From Gnetum montanum (taxonomy: Eukaryota > Streptophyta > Gnetopsida > Gnetales > Gnetaceae), in the NCBI GenBank assembly GCA_015680685.1, contig MNCI01013742.1, positions 65,203 through 129,202 of the forward strand: a stretch of DNA of 64,000 bases. The letters run 5' to 3'. Below, piece after piece: positions 33,660 to 46,194 of the stretch. A model generated the notes under the pieces. That model was not told where the DNA came from. It made no database searches and worked only from the letters and a program-made list of their open reading frames with translations. Made by a program: the position numbers and the translations under genes. Each line of letters starts with the position of its first letter. The stretch's first letter is position 1.

Positions 33660-36330
33660 AAGTGCCAAGGAATGGTGGCTGAGAGAAGAAGCCTCCTAAC
33701 ATGCCTACCTAATAGAGAAAGAAACTTGAAGAGTAGGGTGTCGACATATGGAATCATTAAAGTTATGTCTCAAGCTCCATCATCCTTACTACGAGCTACC
33801 AGTTTTGTTCATGCATCAGTCCTTGCTCTTGCAAAAGCACTTGTTGCCATTTCTCAACATCCACCTAAAAGTTCTTGCCTATTAGAGCTTGTGTTGATCA
33901 TGTCCCACTTCACCATCACTCAATGAAGTTTCTTCTCCAAGATTTTTGTATGGCCAACCTGTAGAAGTTTGAACCATACAAAGATACCTCCTCCATTTTG
34001 CCTACCTATCCTCTTTTTCCTTCTTGATTCTTCTCTCAAGGACAATGGCAATTGCTTCTTAGCAAAAGATTTACATGTTCTCTAATAGATCCATATTTTT
34101 TATAGTTTTGATTTACTTATAGTCATTTGTCAAAGTTTGGCATGTAAGGTATTAAATTTTTCCTTCATCCCGTGCCTCTCTCCCATTACTCATTTTTTCA
34201 ACAAATCTATGAGTTTATGTAGTCTATGAACCTTAACTTGCTAGGTTTCTTATTTGATTAAATGGATCTTTCTAAGATTTTTTGTTTCCCTAGTAGTCTT
34301 ATCTATAGCTCCTACCACAAGTTCCAACACTTCTTTTCTACACAAAGATATTTTTCCTAAAACTAGGCCATGATTTGACTTTCATCTTCCAACCTTCATA
34401 CCTATTAAGAAAGGGAGAGTACCTACTTCTCTTTCTCTTAGCTCATCTTTTTCCATTCTTGGGACTAAGGTTTCAACATTTTGATTTTTTGCTTCAAGCC
34501 ATCTTTCATGAATAGGGCTTCTTCATGAACCTAACATGCCTAAAATAACTTAGATTAAAAGTGCTTAATATACATCTCTAAAGTAATAGTGAAAGGTGTT
34601 GGTACCAATGATGTAATATATTCCAATTGTTTCCATAACTATCTCACCTTCTCATGACCTTCTCATAGCTCACTTAGATAGAAAGTCCTATCACCATATG
34701 TGGTTCCTAAATTAGCATGTACCTTGACTAATTTATTTTCCACCATGCTTTCAATATTCCTCAATAGCATCTTGGTGTTTAGATTGATCCTTTTCTCTTC
34801 CTTTGCCCAATGGCTAGTCCCAAATTGATTAGTGGGTACTTGAAGGAATTTTACAACATGCTAGACATTATGCATGATACACCTCAATCTATGTAAATAG
34901 GATACACCTCATGAAGAAACATGACTATGAGACTAAACAAGGATATTATGATGGATCATCTAGCAAGGTAAGAGGAAACTGAAAGAGATATTCCCTTATA
35001 GTCTTACCATCCACAATGATCTTTATCATGTCTATAAAGTTGCTACTAAGATCCAGAAATCCCTCGATATGAATTGTGGTAGCTTGTCCCTTATCTTCAA
35101 TGTCTATAATGGATTAAATACCACCATTAGGAAGAGGCTCCTAGCTCTTTTTGATGCTAAAAGCATGAGGTTAGAAGATGGATCTGCTAAGCAATTGCAC
35201 TTGTGTATGTTGAGAAGCTTGAGACACATATGATGCCCTTGTTTGGTGCATGCAAAGTTGGTCTGATGGAAAAATGCAAGATGTATCAGTAAAAGGTATC
35301 TCATTCTATGAATTAGATATTACCCTAATAACTGTTGGACATTGTCTTGATGCTGCCCTCATCACGTTCTCCTAGTCTATCAATTTTGCTACTATGGGAT
35401 GCCTTCTTACATGGTTGATTATGCCTACCAATTTGTAAAGTTTTTAGATTAGCCCTAGAAAGACATAAATTTCCCTCTTTTACTAGGCTACATTTTTTAT
35501 TTTCTAGATCAAATTCTTGTAGAGAATGTATGGGATATTAATGGTAAACATCCCTATCATCATTACCATAATCTTGGTCCCCCCAAGTAGAAATACCTAA
35601 TGATCATTTGATGGGTAAGAACTTGTGTGTGATACTATTATACATAGCATTTTGAACCAAGAAAAGTTTAGATATCTTTACCTCTATTTTATCCATGTCA
35701 AAGGCCTTGAGTAGGACCTTTGTTCTAAGCTTGGGCTAAGTCTTCTAGGTTTACAGCCATCAATTATTGACTAGCTCATTTAAAGATCTTGTGATCTTGG
35801 AGATTGTCCACATAAAAATGGGCATAGGAATCCCACCAACAAAGGCCATGGTACTGTTTGCTACAAGGTTTTGGTAGAACTCTTCTACCTCATGCTAGTA
35901 CCAGACATAGGATTGGATGACATACTCATATAAGCCTATCTACTATAGCGACTCCTTAAGCGCAAAAGAACTACGCTCAAAGAATTTATGGTAATTTTTC
36001 TCTTGCATATCAAATATCATGTACATTCATAGCTTCTTTCATATCACCTAGTTCATCATTATCATCATCTACTAGTTTCTCTAGCACTTTCTTGACCACT
36101 TGCAACTATGCATGTTCTCGACTTGAAGATTAAGAATGTGATTACTTGCCATCTAATATGCTTCTATATGAGGATCTTTTTAGAGTAAGTTTTGTAAGTT
36201 TTGGATCAAGAGATCTAAGATCTTCTCCTTCCTCCTCCTTAGGAACAGGTGGTTCGTGCATGGATTCATAGATGAAGGCTTGAGATTATTCAACCTCTAC
36301 CCTCATTAGTCTATGAAGATTTAATCATAA
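33660..36330 (-). pseudogene. Decayed retroelement ORF, family not recognised
   Basis: Long stretches of the - strand read as a shredded hydrophilic protein, for example 'THKFLPIK*SLGISTWGDQD' (about 35560-35640), 'IHIEGFLDLSSNFIDMIKII' and 'REYLFQFPLTLLDD' (34960-35080), 'KGREKDQSKHQDAIEEY' (34750-34810) and a Glu/Arg-rich part near 34430. Composition and continuity across stops suggest one old ORF rather than chance. It has no RT or integrase motif that I can see. Possibly a gag-like ORF of a non-autonomous element or a LINE ORF1. Confidence 0.35.
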
Positions 36331-36447
36331 CCACCCTAACATGATGAGCTATGAAGAATGCTAAAATCAAGTAAGTCCATCTCCCTCTAGGCATTATACT
36401 ACCATTGCAAAAATTTTGCATGAAAATAATGATTAGCATAACCCTTG

Positions 36448-37261
36448 TGATGAGTCGTCATTTAGGGCGAGTGCGATATCGCGTACGCAATATCGCATGC
36501 CCAGTCACGATATCGTGGCCTGTCTTCTCATCCATAAATAAGAGGTAGACAGATGAGTTTAGGAATCTATTTTTTAGTCCCTTAGCCAAACTCTTGAAAT
36601 TTTTCCTTCTTAGAGTTAGAATTATTTCCCATTGTATGCCCCCAATGTGGTGATTGTGATTGTATGGCATCCTTATTCAAGTGTGACGTACTTGGACACG
36701 CACATGATCAGCAATAAAGATCAAGATTACTTCATCATTGTAGCATTCACTTAGCTTAATCATTTAATTAATTGTTATTTACTTCTTTCCTAGTTAATAT
36801 CTTCTCACCCTTATCTCATGTTAAAACATGGAATGAGTACGACTTGATTATGAGCATTTAAGTGTGACTACTTGGTAACCCAGTAGCGTACCTAGGATCT
36901 ACGCTTGGTAATTCCAGTGGTAGTCTTGCATGAAGTCCAAGATGTGTACGGATAATCAAGGAACAGATGCTCATTGTACTTAGGCTAGATTAGATTCTCT
37001 CACCCTTCTCTCCTAGATTAAATAATATTACTTTTCATTTTCTTCAGGAGTAGCATTAGATTAGAAACCCATCATACACCTCACTCTGGACTAAACCATA
37101 CGTGACAAAGCTAATACTAGTCCAAGTGGGAAGACACCGAACTGCGACCTAAGGTTAACTGTCTAGATGCCACAACTAGTTTGTCTGCAGAGTTCGACTG
37201 GATCGCACGTGTAACACTCATATTTGTATGGTTGAGTGTAGGGGTACCTTGCCACTTAGCA
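36448..37261 (+). repeat. Solo LTR A (814 bp)
   Basis: Begins TGATGAGTCGTC and ends ACTTAGCA; its sister at 38119 ends ACTCATCA, giving terminal inverted repeats TGATGAGT/ACTCATCA. Flanking 5-mers are CCTTG (36443-36447) and TCTTG (37262-37266), a target duplication with one mismatch, so this LTR stands alone. Within it: GATATC palindromes (36473-36517), TATA-like CATAAATA (36533-36540) and AATAAA (36713-36718), giving + orientation. Confidence 0.8.
36473..36540 (+). promoter_or_regulatory. GATATC palindrome cluster and TATA box of solo LTR A
   Basis: GCGATATCGC (36473-36482), GCAATATCGC (36487-36496) and the 12-bp perfect palindrome CACGATATCGTG (36506-36517) precede CATAAATA (36533-36540). 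A CGTACG palindrome lies between the first two. The cluster is kept, with changes, in solo LTR B. Spacing to the TATA box fits bound-factor sites in a U3 promoter; function is inferred. Confidence 0.5.
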
Positions 37262-38118
37262 TCTTGGAAATTCTTGAGAAACATTATCACAAGTCTGAAA
37301 TCATGGCATGCATAGGTAAGTAAAAGGAAAGGTAGAAATGCTTTTATATCTACCAAATGCATTAAATACAATCATGGTTTGATGTTTATACCTCACAACT
37401 GAGTTACAAAACACTGAGCTTGAATTATGATAAGAACACCAAGGATAAGAAAGACTAAGAAGAATGTGTGTAAAACTATCACTAATCCAGTTTTGATGGT
37501 AAAGATCTGAAAGAGTTTTTCTTCTATGTGGCCAAGAAGAAAGAAAAGAAAAATGCAAAGAAAAAAAGCACAAAATGGCCTTAGGAGAACCCAACCTATT
37601 TATACTAGCTCATTGATGCAAGGAAGATGCATTGGCATAAGGGCATTGATGCCTCTACATTAATGCAGGGGATGTATCAATGCTCCCTCCTAAGAAAGGA
37701 AAAATTCAATGCCCCTACATTGATGTAGGCAGTGTGTTAGTGCATCCTCCTAAGAAAGAAAAATGTCAAACTTCATCATCAACATCTTAAACTTATCTTT
37801 CTTCATATTCATAGCCATTCACAAGGTTAAAATCATACTTGAATTTCAATGAATCAACCTAACATGGCATCAAAAAAGCTAGACAAACAAAACATTACAA
37901 ACATACCTTTGGTAACATCTAGAATTATGAGAATTGAGTTGATTAGTTAATTTATACATTCTCATGAACCAAAATCTAGGAAATATGCGCTGAAAAAATG
38001 GAAGATTGATTAGCACACTAAAAGGAATGAAATACAAACACAAGTAATGTAAATCATAAGAGTTTTTCACGATTAAACCTTAAAGCATGAAGAGTTAACA
38101 CTCATATAAGTGGAAGAC
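37262..38118 (-). other. DNA between the solo LTRs, with an LTR-promoter-like block on the - strand
   Basis: About 860 bp, not an element interior. At 37600-37760 there are five or more repeats of the CATTGATGCA / CTACATTRATGYAGG type, and on the - strand a TATA-like GTATAAATAGG follows (37596-37606), so this may be part of an older LTR in - orientation. No gene. Confidence 0.4.
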
Positions 38119-38912
38119 TAATGAGTCATCATTTGGGCAACCGCGATATCACGTACGCGATATCACGGCCACGATATCGTAGCTTGTCTCCTTATCTATA
38201 AATAAGAGGTAGACAGATTAGTTATCATGATTAGGCAATTTAGAGTTAGTTTTTTTTTTAGTTTTCATTTTTCCTCTCCGTGTATGCCCAAAGTGTGGTG
38301 AATGTAATTGTACGACATCCTTTATTCGAGTGTGATGTACTTGGACATGCACATGACCAACAATAAAGATCAAGATTACTTCATCATTGCAGCATTCACT
38401 TAGATTAATCATTTAATTAATTGTTATTTACTTATTTCCTCTTTAATCTCTCTCACCCTTAAACTCATGTTAAAACACGGAATGAGTACGACTTGATTAC
38501 TAGCATTTAAGTGTGGCTACTTGGTAACCCAGTAGTGTACCTAGGATCTACGCTTGGTAATCCCAATTGTAGTCATGCACGAAGTCCAAGATGTGTACGG
38601 ATAATCAAGGAACGGATGCTCATCACACTTAGGCTAGTTTAGATTCTCTCACCCTCTCTCCCCTAGATTAGTGAATATTACTTTCTATTGCCTTCAGGAG
38701 TAGCGTTAGATTAGAAACCACATCATACACCTCACTCTGGACTAAACCATACGTGACAAAGCTAATACTAGTCTAGGTGGGAAGATAGCGAACTAAGACC
38801 TAAGGCTAACTATCTATATGCCCCAACTAGTCTGTCTGCGGAGTTCGACTGGATCGCACGTGTAACGCTCGTATTCATATTGTTGAGTGTAGGGGTACCT
38901 CGCCACTCATCA
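38119..38912 (+). repeat. Solo LTR B (794 bp)
   Basis: Same family and direction as solo LTR A. Ends TAATGAGTCATC and ACTCATCA. Flanking 5-mers AAGAC (38114-38118) and AAGAT (38913-38917) form a target duplication of its own with one mismatch. GATATC palindromes at 38142-38180, TATA-like TATAAATA at 38197-38204, AATAAA at 38362-38367. Confidence 0.8.
38142..38204 (+). promoter_or_regulatory. GATATC palindrome cluster and TATA box of solo LTR B
   Basis: CGCGATATCACG, GCGATATCAC and ACGATATCGT lie in a row, followed 17 bp later by TATAAATA. The arrangement matches solo LTR A, although individual bases differ. Confidence 0.5.
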
Positions 38913-40880
38913 AAGATCAATTAAGTGTCTTATGTCATGCAACCACCACAATAACTAAGAGATAAGATTTTGCTCACTCACTTGTAATGCCAGTCCACCA
39001 AGGATTCACACTTGGATCCTCCCCATGGCAAACACCTACCATTCTTGCCCTTGTAAAATCTATTGATGGAACACCCATGGATTTCTAGCAACTAGTGAGA
39101 CATTGTCATCCAATGTGAGTCCATCCCCTTTGATGACCAAATCTCATCCTTTGCTTCACCTGATTGAATTCCTACCACATAGAATAATGGGAAAAAATGG
39201 AATGGAAGAGGTGGAGAATGAATGATCAAGTTGATACATCTATAGGTGATTTATTTCATTATTCTAGTAATAAATAATGTTTATTTTCTAATATTCTTTA
39301 AAAAAATAAGAGTCGATACATCTATACTCATGGTGTATACCTCTTTATATTAAGTTCATGGTATATTGCTAGAATAACAAATAATAATATTATTTTTAGA
39401 TGATGTTACAAGGAAGAATATTTTTTAAAGAATATAATTGGTAGGGGTTGGTAGAACTTTTTGCCATACTAGTAGATGTATAGATTCAAGCATAGTTGAA
39501 CCCTATCATGAAGAACGTTTTTGTAAGAATATTTGATGACTAGCTTTAGATTTTAGGTCATGTCATCTCATTTCAAGCTATGCTTAACAAAGGAAGTCTT
39601 GAAATTATAGTTGTTCTTCTCCATTAAGGAATAGTAGATTTTCTTAATCATGAGCTTAATGTGTCCATTGCACCTTCCATCAAACTAGGCACTAAATAAG
39701 ATGTTGTATCTACAAGCCTAGGTAAGAGGCTAGAACAAATAGGAATAGGCCTTGACAAATAACTCCTTCTTAGCATAAAGTGTAAAGTTATAGTGTGGAT
39801 GGGATGTTTTTCTCATTTCCTCATTTATGTATTATCAATCCATGTCTTTTGTGTTTTATTTTCCATGTTGTAATTACTTGGCTAAGCCTATGCTTATCAA
39901 AGTTTCCATAAATGGAAAGTTTTTGATATGAAGCATAATGTTGCTAAAGCATGCAAAAAATAACAAATATGGGTCAACCAATGCAATAAATAGAGATTCT
40001 TTCTCATACCTCATAGAGAGGAGACACTTTTTTCTCATTTCTATTATTCATTTTCATCATAAGGGTTTGAAGAGAAGTAAGAAGAAGTTTCATTTTTAAA
40101 ATTTTTCTTCTCAATCTCTCACAAATTTTCATAATTCTCACAAAATCTCCCACATTTATCACAATCACCATCTCACATCTCTTATTTTAACTCAATTTTG
40201 TCTCATTTCACACTTATTTTTCTTATCAAAGATCATCCATCACATTATATTTCATTAATATATCATCATGGATCTTAAAGATAAGTATAACTCAAGTTGG
40301 TTTGATATCTAAACTATTGAAAGCTTTAGATTTCATTGTAAATTTCAGATTTAAAGTTATATTAAATGCATATTTAATTCTAAACAAGTTGCTCATGCAT
40401 CTTGTAGTTTAAATCTACTCATATTCTTAATCCTTTTCACAAAATTGTTATTAGCTTGATCTTTTGTTTATCATTTGCAGTTAATATGATTCAAGCACAA
40501 GGAAAAACAATTATGAATTCAAGAAGATTGATCATTTTAAAAAATCAATTTTTTTCTTATTTCCTACCATAACCTCTAGGGATCTCAAGTGATAAGGAAA
40601 AGAATGATATCAATCTCTATTGCTGCAATAATGCTTAGTGGTAGTTCAAATCGTGTTTCCTACCAATTATATCAATTTACATCATCCAATGTAATGCTAC
40701 ATGACTTTTCAGAATTCAACTATAGACAATCATGTCTTAACAATGCTATAGGGGTTGGCAATGATATCATATTGATCTGTATCAATTCACATAATTTTTA
40801 GGAATGCCAACAAAATTCCAAAAAATATTAAAGCCTCCACACATACTTTGACATGAATAACTATAAGAGAATGAAAAATA
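38913..40880. other. AT-rich DNA without recognised features
   Basis: About 2 kb. Around 39240-39440 there are two related AT-rich blocks (ATTCTAGTAATAAATAATG and GCTAGAATAACAAATAATAA) in opposite sense, a weak hint of a small decayed inverted-repeat element. The ORF 40589-40801 has no family resemblance. Confidence 0.35.
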
Positions 40881-40899
40881 TTAAGATGATCCTTTGCAA

Positions 40900-43800
40900 A
40901 AATTTTAAAATCCCTGAAGATGTCATAACTTTATAGTTTGAATTATTGATTACATAAGGAAAACTTGTGATAGTAGAGACTTTAAACTAGCAATGTCAAT
41001 TATGTATCTAAAGGCTATGACATGAAGCATTACAACTCTAAGGGTAGCTTGACAAGCCAAGTTGTTGGAACACACCTAACAATGTGAGTCATTTTTATGA
41101 ATATGAGAATATCCAATTCCTCATTGCAGCCTAGGATGTCCAAGAAGCCAAAGAGAAAGTTGATTGCAAGATGTTCCTAACCTAGGTTGAATTACATTAT
41201 CTAAGAAAAAGAGTAGCAAAGCCATATGGACAAGTACATGGACTTACTACAAAGAATAGACCATTGGAAAAGCCATAAAATAAAGAGAACTACTTAAAGA
41301 TTATCTTCAATAGATCAAATGGAAACAAGAAACAGTTAATTTTGAGATCAAATAGAAACAAGAAAAAGTTAATAGAAAACAACTCTATGTCCATGCTTAA
41401 AGTGAAAAAATTGAGATATTAATCAATTGTCAAAATAGCATCATGACAAAATGAGGCTGCAAAAATGGAGATAATCAAGAATCATCACAAGAACCAAATT
41501 AGTGTTCTAAAGGAGCTGAATAAAAAAGATCTCAAAAAATTTCAAGAAATGACTTGCCAATATTTGCCACTAACCTATTCTCATTCCATGACAAGTCATA
41601 ATTGATGATATTGATGAAACAAAAAACATTGAGATGAAATAAAGAGATATGATCATGGAGAACTTAAAATAATATATAAAATATTACACCTTACAATATG
41701 CTAATTTTTCCTTTATCATAGTAGCAAAGTCTAGGACTAAAGTGGAAAAGAGAAGCTAATACTTACTCCTTGTAAATCCAACATTTATTATGTGACATAT
41801 AGCAAAGCAAGAGGATGATAATTATAAAATGTACCAATTAAACAAGTTACATAACTAATTGATTCTAAATTAAAAGTAGGATGGTAATGTATCTATTTAA
41901 AGGTATATATAAAATTACAATAGTTCAAAACATTGGGATATGTATGAGAGATGAGAAATGATGAAGAAGGATCTCTATAATCAACGTATGAATTAACAAT
42001 TATTAAAATAATATTATTATGGCTCCATTTATAAATAGTAAGCAGTGCTAATGGAATGTAGTGCATTCTATTTGTAGGTGTGCTGGAACATCAATACAAT
42101 TAATTATGGTGTGCATGACATACACAATAGTAGTTTTGTTATCCACCATTGGCAAATTTAATTTGGCCTTTAAGGAAATTTCATCTAAAATCAAAGCCTT
42201 TGATCTCCAAAGTAAATTAAATACACAATGGAAGAAATCTTCATGTTGGAATACAAAACATGTCTCAAATTTTAGATCTGGGCCTTGGTAATGATTTTTT
42301 TGGTGGAAGTACTATACAGTTTGGACAAAATTCCAAACATTGAGAATATCCAAATACACATGGAACTTCTCCACAACCTACAAAAATCTCATCAACACCC
42401 CATCCAAGGCCTTTCTAGCCTTAGTACCAACATCAATGCCAAAAACATCTTTGATGTTTCATGGTGGTGATGGCTTTTGCACAAACACAACTATCTATCC
42501 TACAATCCTCTAATTAATGAAACTAAAATTTTTATTTATGTTTATTGAGATCCCTTGAATCAATAGCACTAGTTTTGGAAATTTTTTTATGGAAAATGTT
42601 TTTCATTTATAAGTTAATAGTACCCTATGGAATTGAACCTATGACCTAGAGTTATCAAGCCAAGGCTCTTATCATTAATATGTGGGCCCATGAGCAATAA
42701 GAACCATGTGATGAGTTGAGAACAAGTGTTTTGCATGATGGGATGGGTATGAAGTAATATGTTGTGTTGTAGTGATAGGAATTGTAGGATGGATAGCTAT
42801 GAGTGCCAACTTGATTGATGTACTACTGGTAGGTGCATATCTCATATTCGGCATTTTCCTAGCTATTCCATTCTTTGTTATAGCTTGCATGCATAGTAAA
42901 CTACCTTAGCTATGCATGTTGTTAGATTTTTGCCTACTTTTGTTAAAGCCAACAAATTTTTTTAGTGGTAGGCTACCCATCACAGAGATCACAAGTAGGT
43001 TCTTGTTGTAGGTCCTCAAGTGTTGTTTGCATTACTAGAAATAGCTACCTACATGTTAGCCAACATGTTGTTATATGGATGATATTGTGAAGATAACATT
43101 GCCAAGGTAGTCCCTTGCATGCATATACAATTCCAAGATCCTTTGATGAATTCTATGAAACCATATTAAAGTATGTCATCAAGGATTTCATAGAAAAATG
43201 CAGGGATTTCTTTAAAACCTTGGCCTAACCACTAATCTTTTCTTGGAGTTAAAATCATGTCTTTCTTGCAACACCCATTATGTAACAACATTGGCAAGAT
43301 TTGATACAGGATGAATAATCTAGGATCATTTACTTAAGTTATAATGTTAAAACAAAACAGAGCCGCTCCAATACCAAATGAAAGAATTAAGAACATTGAT
43401 AACAAAAAATTTGAGGAATGAGAGAATTAAATAACTTCACATTTGAATCCATGATGAAATAATAAATAATGCACATGAAATGAGAAGTTGTTCCATACCC
43501 CTAACCAAACTAGGGTAAGCAATGAGGCACCATGTACCATTAGCATTGTTTAATATCTATACATGTAACAATAAAGCATAAGTGACATGCTCATGATGTT
43601 ATGAAGCAAAAATTGAAAATTAAAAGGGTCAAGAAAGAGTTGTATATAGAAAAATCTGCAAGCTAGAGGGAATTCATAAATGAGCTTGCACAGAGATTAA
43701 ATGAGATTAATGAATACAAGTAGTAATTGAAAAATTTGAAAACTAGACATATCATGTTCTCTACTTGGTTTCTTAAGAGAACAAGCCCTTTCCCACATTG

Positions 43801-43930
43801 TCATGTTGATCGGATGTATTAGCATTAGAAAAGATCATGCTACATGCATGAAAGATAAGAAACCCACACATTGATGAGGAAAAGTAGTTCCTGCATTAAT
43901 GTTTGAAGAAAAAGGTTAAAGAGTCCATAG
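40900..43930 (+). pseudogene. Second, more decayed copy of the coiled-coil gag-like ORF family
   Basis: Two pieces align in sense with the ORF at 24.9-27.7 kb. At 41480-41560 'IIKNHHKNQISVLKELNKKD' corresponds to a K/N/H..VSLQKEEN segment near 26980-27030. At 43680-43800 'LAQRLNEINEYK' and 'IMFSTWFLKRTSPFPH' correspond to 'LAKRMNDYHELK' and 'FATWFINVKELFPT' at 27390-27510. Surrounding sequence is K/E/Q-rich. The interval 41650-43560 holds unrelated DNA, including a SINE-like piece, so the copy has been interrupted. Confidence 0.45.
42615..42690 (-). mobile_element. tRNA-derived SINE-like fragment
   Basis: On the - strand an A-box-like segment (42660-42679, containing GATAAGAGC) is followed 20 bases later by a B-box GGTTCAATTCC (42629-42639). 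No cloverleaf forms, so it is not a tRNA gene. Ends and tail not determined. Confidence 0.35.
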
Positions 43931-44974
43931 ATCCAAGTTTGCAATTGTATTATCTTGGTTTGTTATAAATAATTGTTCTATGTCTAGTATCATAATGTAA
44001 TTTTGTATTGGTCTATTATAAATAATATTTTTTATACTCTCAAAAAAGAGATATGATGGAAGATCTAGGAGAAGGTAACTTGAGGGTGCAAAAGGATTTT
44101 GGTAGAATGATAGATAGACATAAGCAAAACTAGGGCAATGGGCTATCTAGGTGTTGACGACCGTTTAGGACGTGATCGCCAACGAGTGTCCTCGAACAGG
44201 ATTTAGGTGCTTGCTAGTCTCTGGCAACACCAAGGCCCAAATACCTCCAAATAGACTCAGTAGTTAATGTGAGTATGTGTGTGTGTTGTTGTGAAAAATG
44301 AAACGATTGGGTTATGTGTAAAACTATAAATGACTTATCTTAAAAAGATTCAGCAAACTTTGCAAAGTACTGTGAGTCGTTGAGAGTTCCTATTTTGTTC
44401 AATTGCCTAGTCTATGTAGTCTTTATAATACCTACTTGTAACAAATAAAGTTTTGCAAAAAAATTTGAGCACAACTCTGCGAATCCACTTCTAATTTTCC
44501 CCAGAGAAAAAGATAGTTCCACAAGAAAACTAGAAATAGAGCAAGATTCAATGGAAATAGAAAGAAGAGAAAAAGAAAGCAGATTTGTGTAAAGATCTCA
44601 AATGTTTAAACAAGGTAAAATGATACGAGTAAACACTTCGCAATAAAGCTATCCCAAATTCAATAACTATGAATTGTTCAAACTTCCAAGGCTCAAATAA
44701 GCAATTTCTTCAAAACAATCCTACTATTCTACCAAAAAAATTGCTGCGTAAACTATCATGTACCAGACTCTATTTTGGCTAGATAATGGATGTCAACAAT
44801 TGCATTCAATAGAATCTTCAAAAGAATTGACAATTTATGATTGAAATACCACGGAGATTCACTTTAAAGATAAAAGAAGCTATTCTGGTCCTATCAAAAT
44901 ACCAAATATTTTCTGAACCCTCTTGACTATTGAATCGTTCAACGGCTTGACTACATGCAGAGGCTCTCTTACAA

Positions 44975-45277
44975 NNNNNNNNNNNNNNNNNNNNNNNNNN
45001 NNNNNNNNNNNNNNNNNNNNNNNNNNNNNNNNNNNNNNNNNNNNNNNNNNNNNNNNNNNNNNNNNNNNNNNNNNNNNNNNNNNNNNNNNNNNNNNNNNNN
45101 NNNNNNNNNNNNNNNNNNNNNNNNNNNNNNNNNNNNNNNNNNNNNNNNNNNNNNNNNNNNNNNNNNNNNNNNNNNNNNNNNNNNNNNNNNNNNNNNNNNN
45201 NNNNNNNNNNNNNNNNNNNNNNNNNNNNNNNNNNNNNNNNNNNNNNNNNNNNNNNNNNNNNNNNNNNNNNNNNNNNN
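44975..45277. other. Assembly gap of 303 Ns
   Basis: Inside the solo LTR at the place where the LTR core promoter would be expected by comparison with 13365-13700. Three ORFs that span it are gap artefacts. Confidence 0.95.
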
Positions 45278-45617
45278 CAAGTGGCTCATTCAGTTGCCAA
45301 GTGGTCACCATGGAGATAAAAAAGTTGTAGTTGACAAGTGGCCTTTGTAGTGGTTATAACCATCATTTCAATTGAGAGGCTACAATTGTCATGAAATTAC
45401 AACATTTATAGGAAATTTAAAATGAAGCCAAGTATCTAGTGGCTATATTCACCATAGAGTTAAATGTTTATAGGTGATGAATATCTCATGATAGACTAGG
45501 GAGCCATGGAGGACTCATGTTTTGTTTCTACATGTCTCATTATGGTATGGCCATAAATATATTCATATTTCAATTTTATGGCCCCAAACAACCATAGTAA
45601 CTTATCTAAACTAGTAC

Positions 45618-46193
45618 CTAATGAGATTTTCCCATTCCTTCCAAAGACTTTTTGGCTATGCTTATTAGTAAATCCCCTTGCCCACTTGATATTGATCTAG
45701 GCATATTAGAAACATCTTTGGCTGATTCTGAAAAGAGGTCTTTGAAGTTTGAGAGATCTGATGAATCAAGGAACTTCCACTTTCCTTCAACTCTTAAATT
45801 ATCAGAGGAAGAAGACCCGGATGATGGCTTCTTACCAATGTAGAGCAAATTTTTAATGTCAGCAACAAGAGCTTCTATATCTGCATCGAGACCCTCTTTG
45901 GCTTTGCTTAGAATGCTTTCCACTACTACAGAAGAAGATATGGAAGTTTCTCCGTGACTTGTTGCCCTTGAATTCTAGACATCTTGATGATCACACTCAG
46001 GCTGAGCAGTAGCATCCGGCAAAGGTTGACTCTCAGAAACATGAGGATCTGGATATGATGCAATAATCTGAGAGCCATGATCTAAGGTGGAATCAGTAGG
46101 CACAGATGTCGGAGTACTATGAGATGCAGTAGCTCTCCTAAAACACCCAAAATAGTTACCCATAACAAAACCCACTTGACGCCAGGTGGGCAT
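45618..46193 (-). other. 192-codon ORF with one stop inside the solo LTR
   Basis: 45975-46193 and 45618-45923 are the same frame, broken only by one TAG (45975-45977). The first part reads 'MGNYFGCFRRATASHS', Ser/Thr/Pro-rich; the second 'ILSKAKEGLDADIEALVADI', 'KNLLYIGKKPSSGSSSSDN', 'KWKFLDSSDLSNFKDLF'. The MGN start could be a myristoylation site if the second Met is used. It lies in the U3 part on the transcribed strand of the LTR. No family recognised. Either an LTR-borne ORF or a captured host gene piece. Confidence 0.45.
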
Positions 46194-46194
46194 G

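Noticed and set aside
36448-38912. Small LTR-pair (TRIM-like) element with an 860-bp interior
   Set aside because: Each LTR has its own target duplication and no duplication joins the outer flanks; no primer site or purine tract adjoins the inner ends.
44880-45350. Four ORFs spanning the N gap
   Set aside because: Open only because the Ns cannot contain stops.
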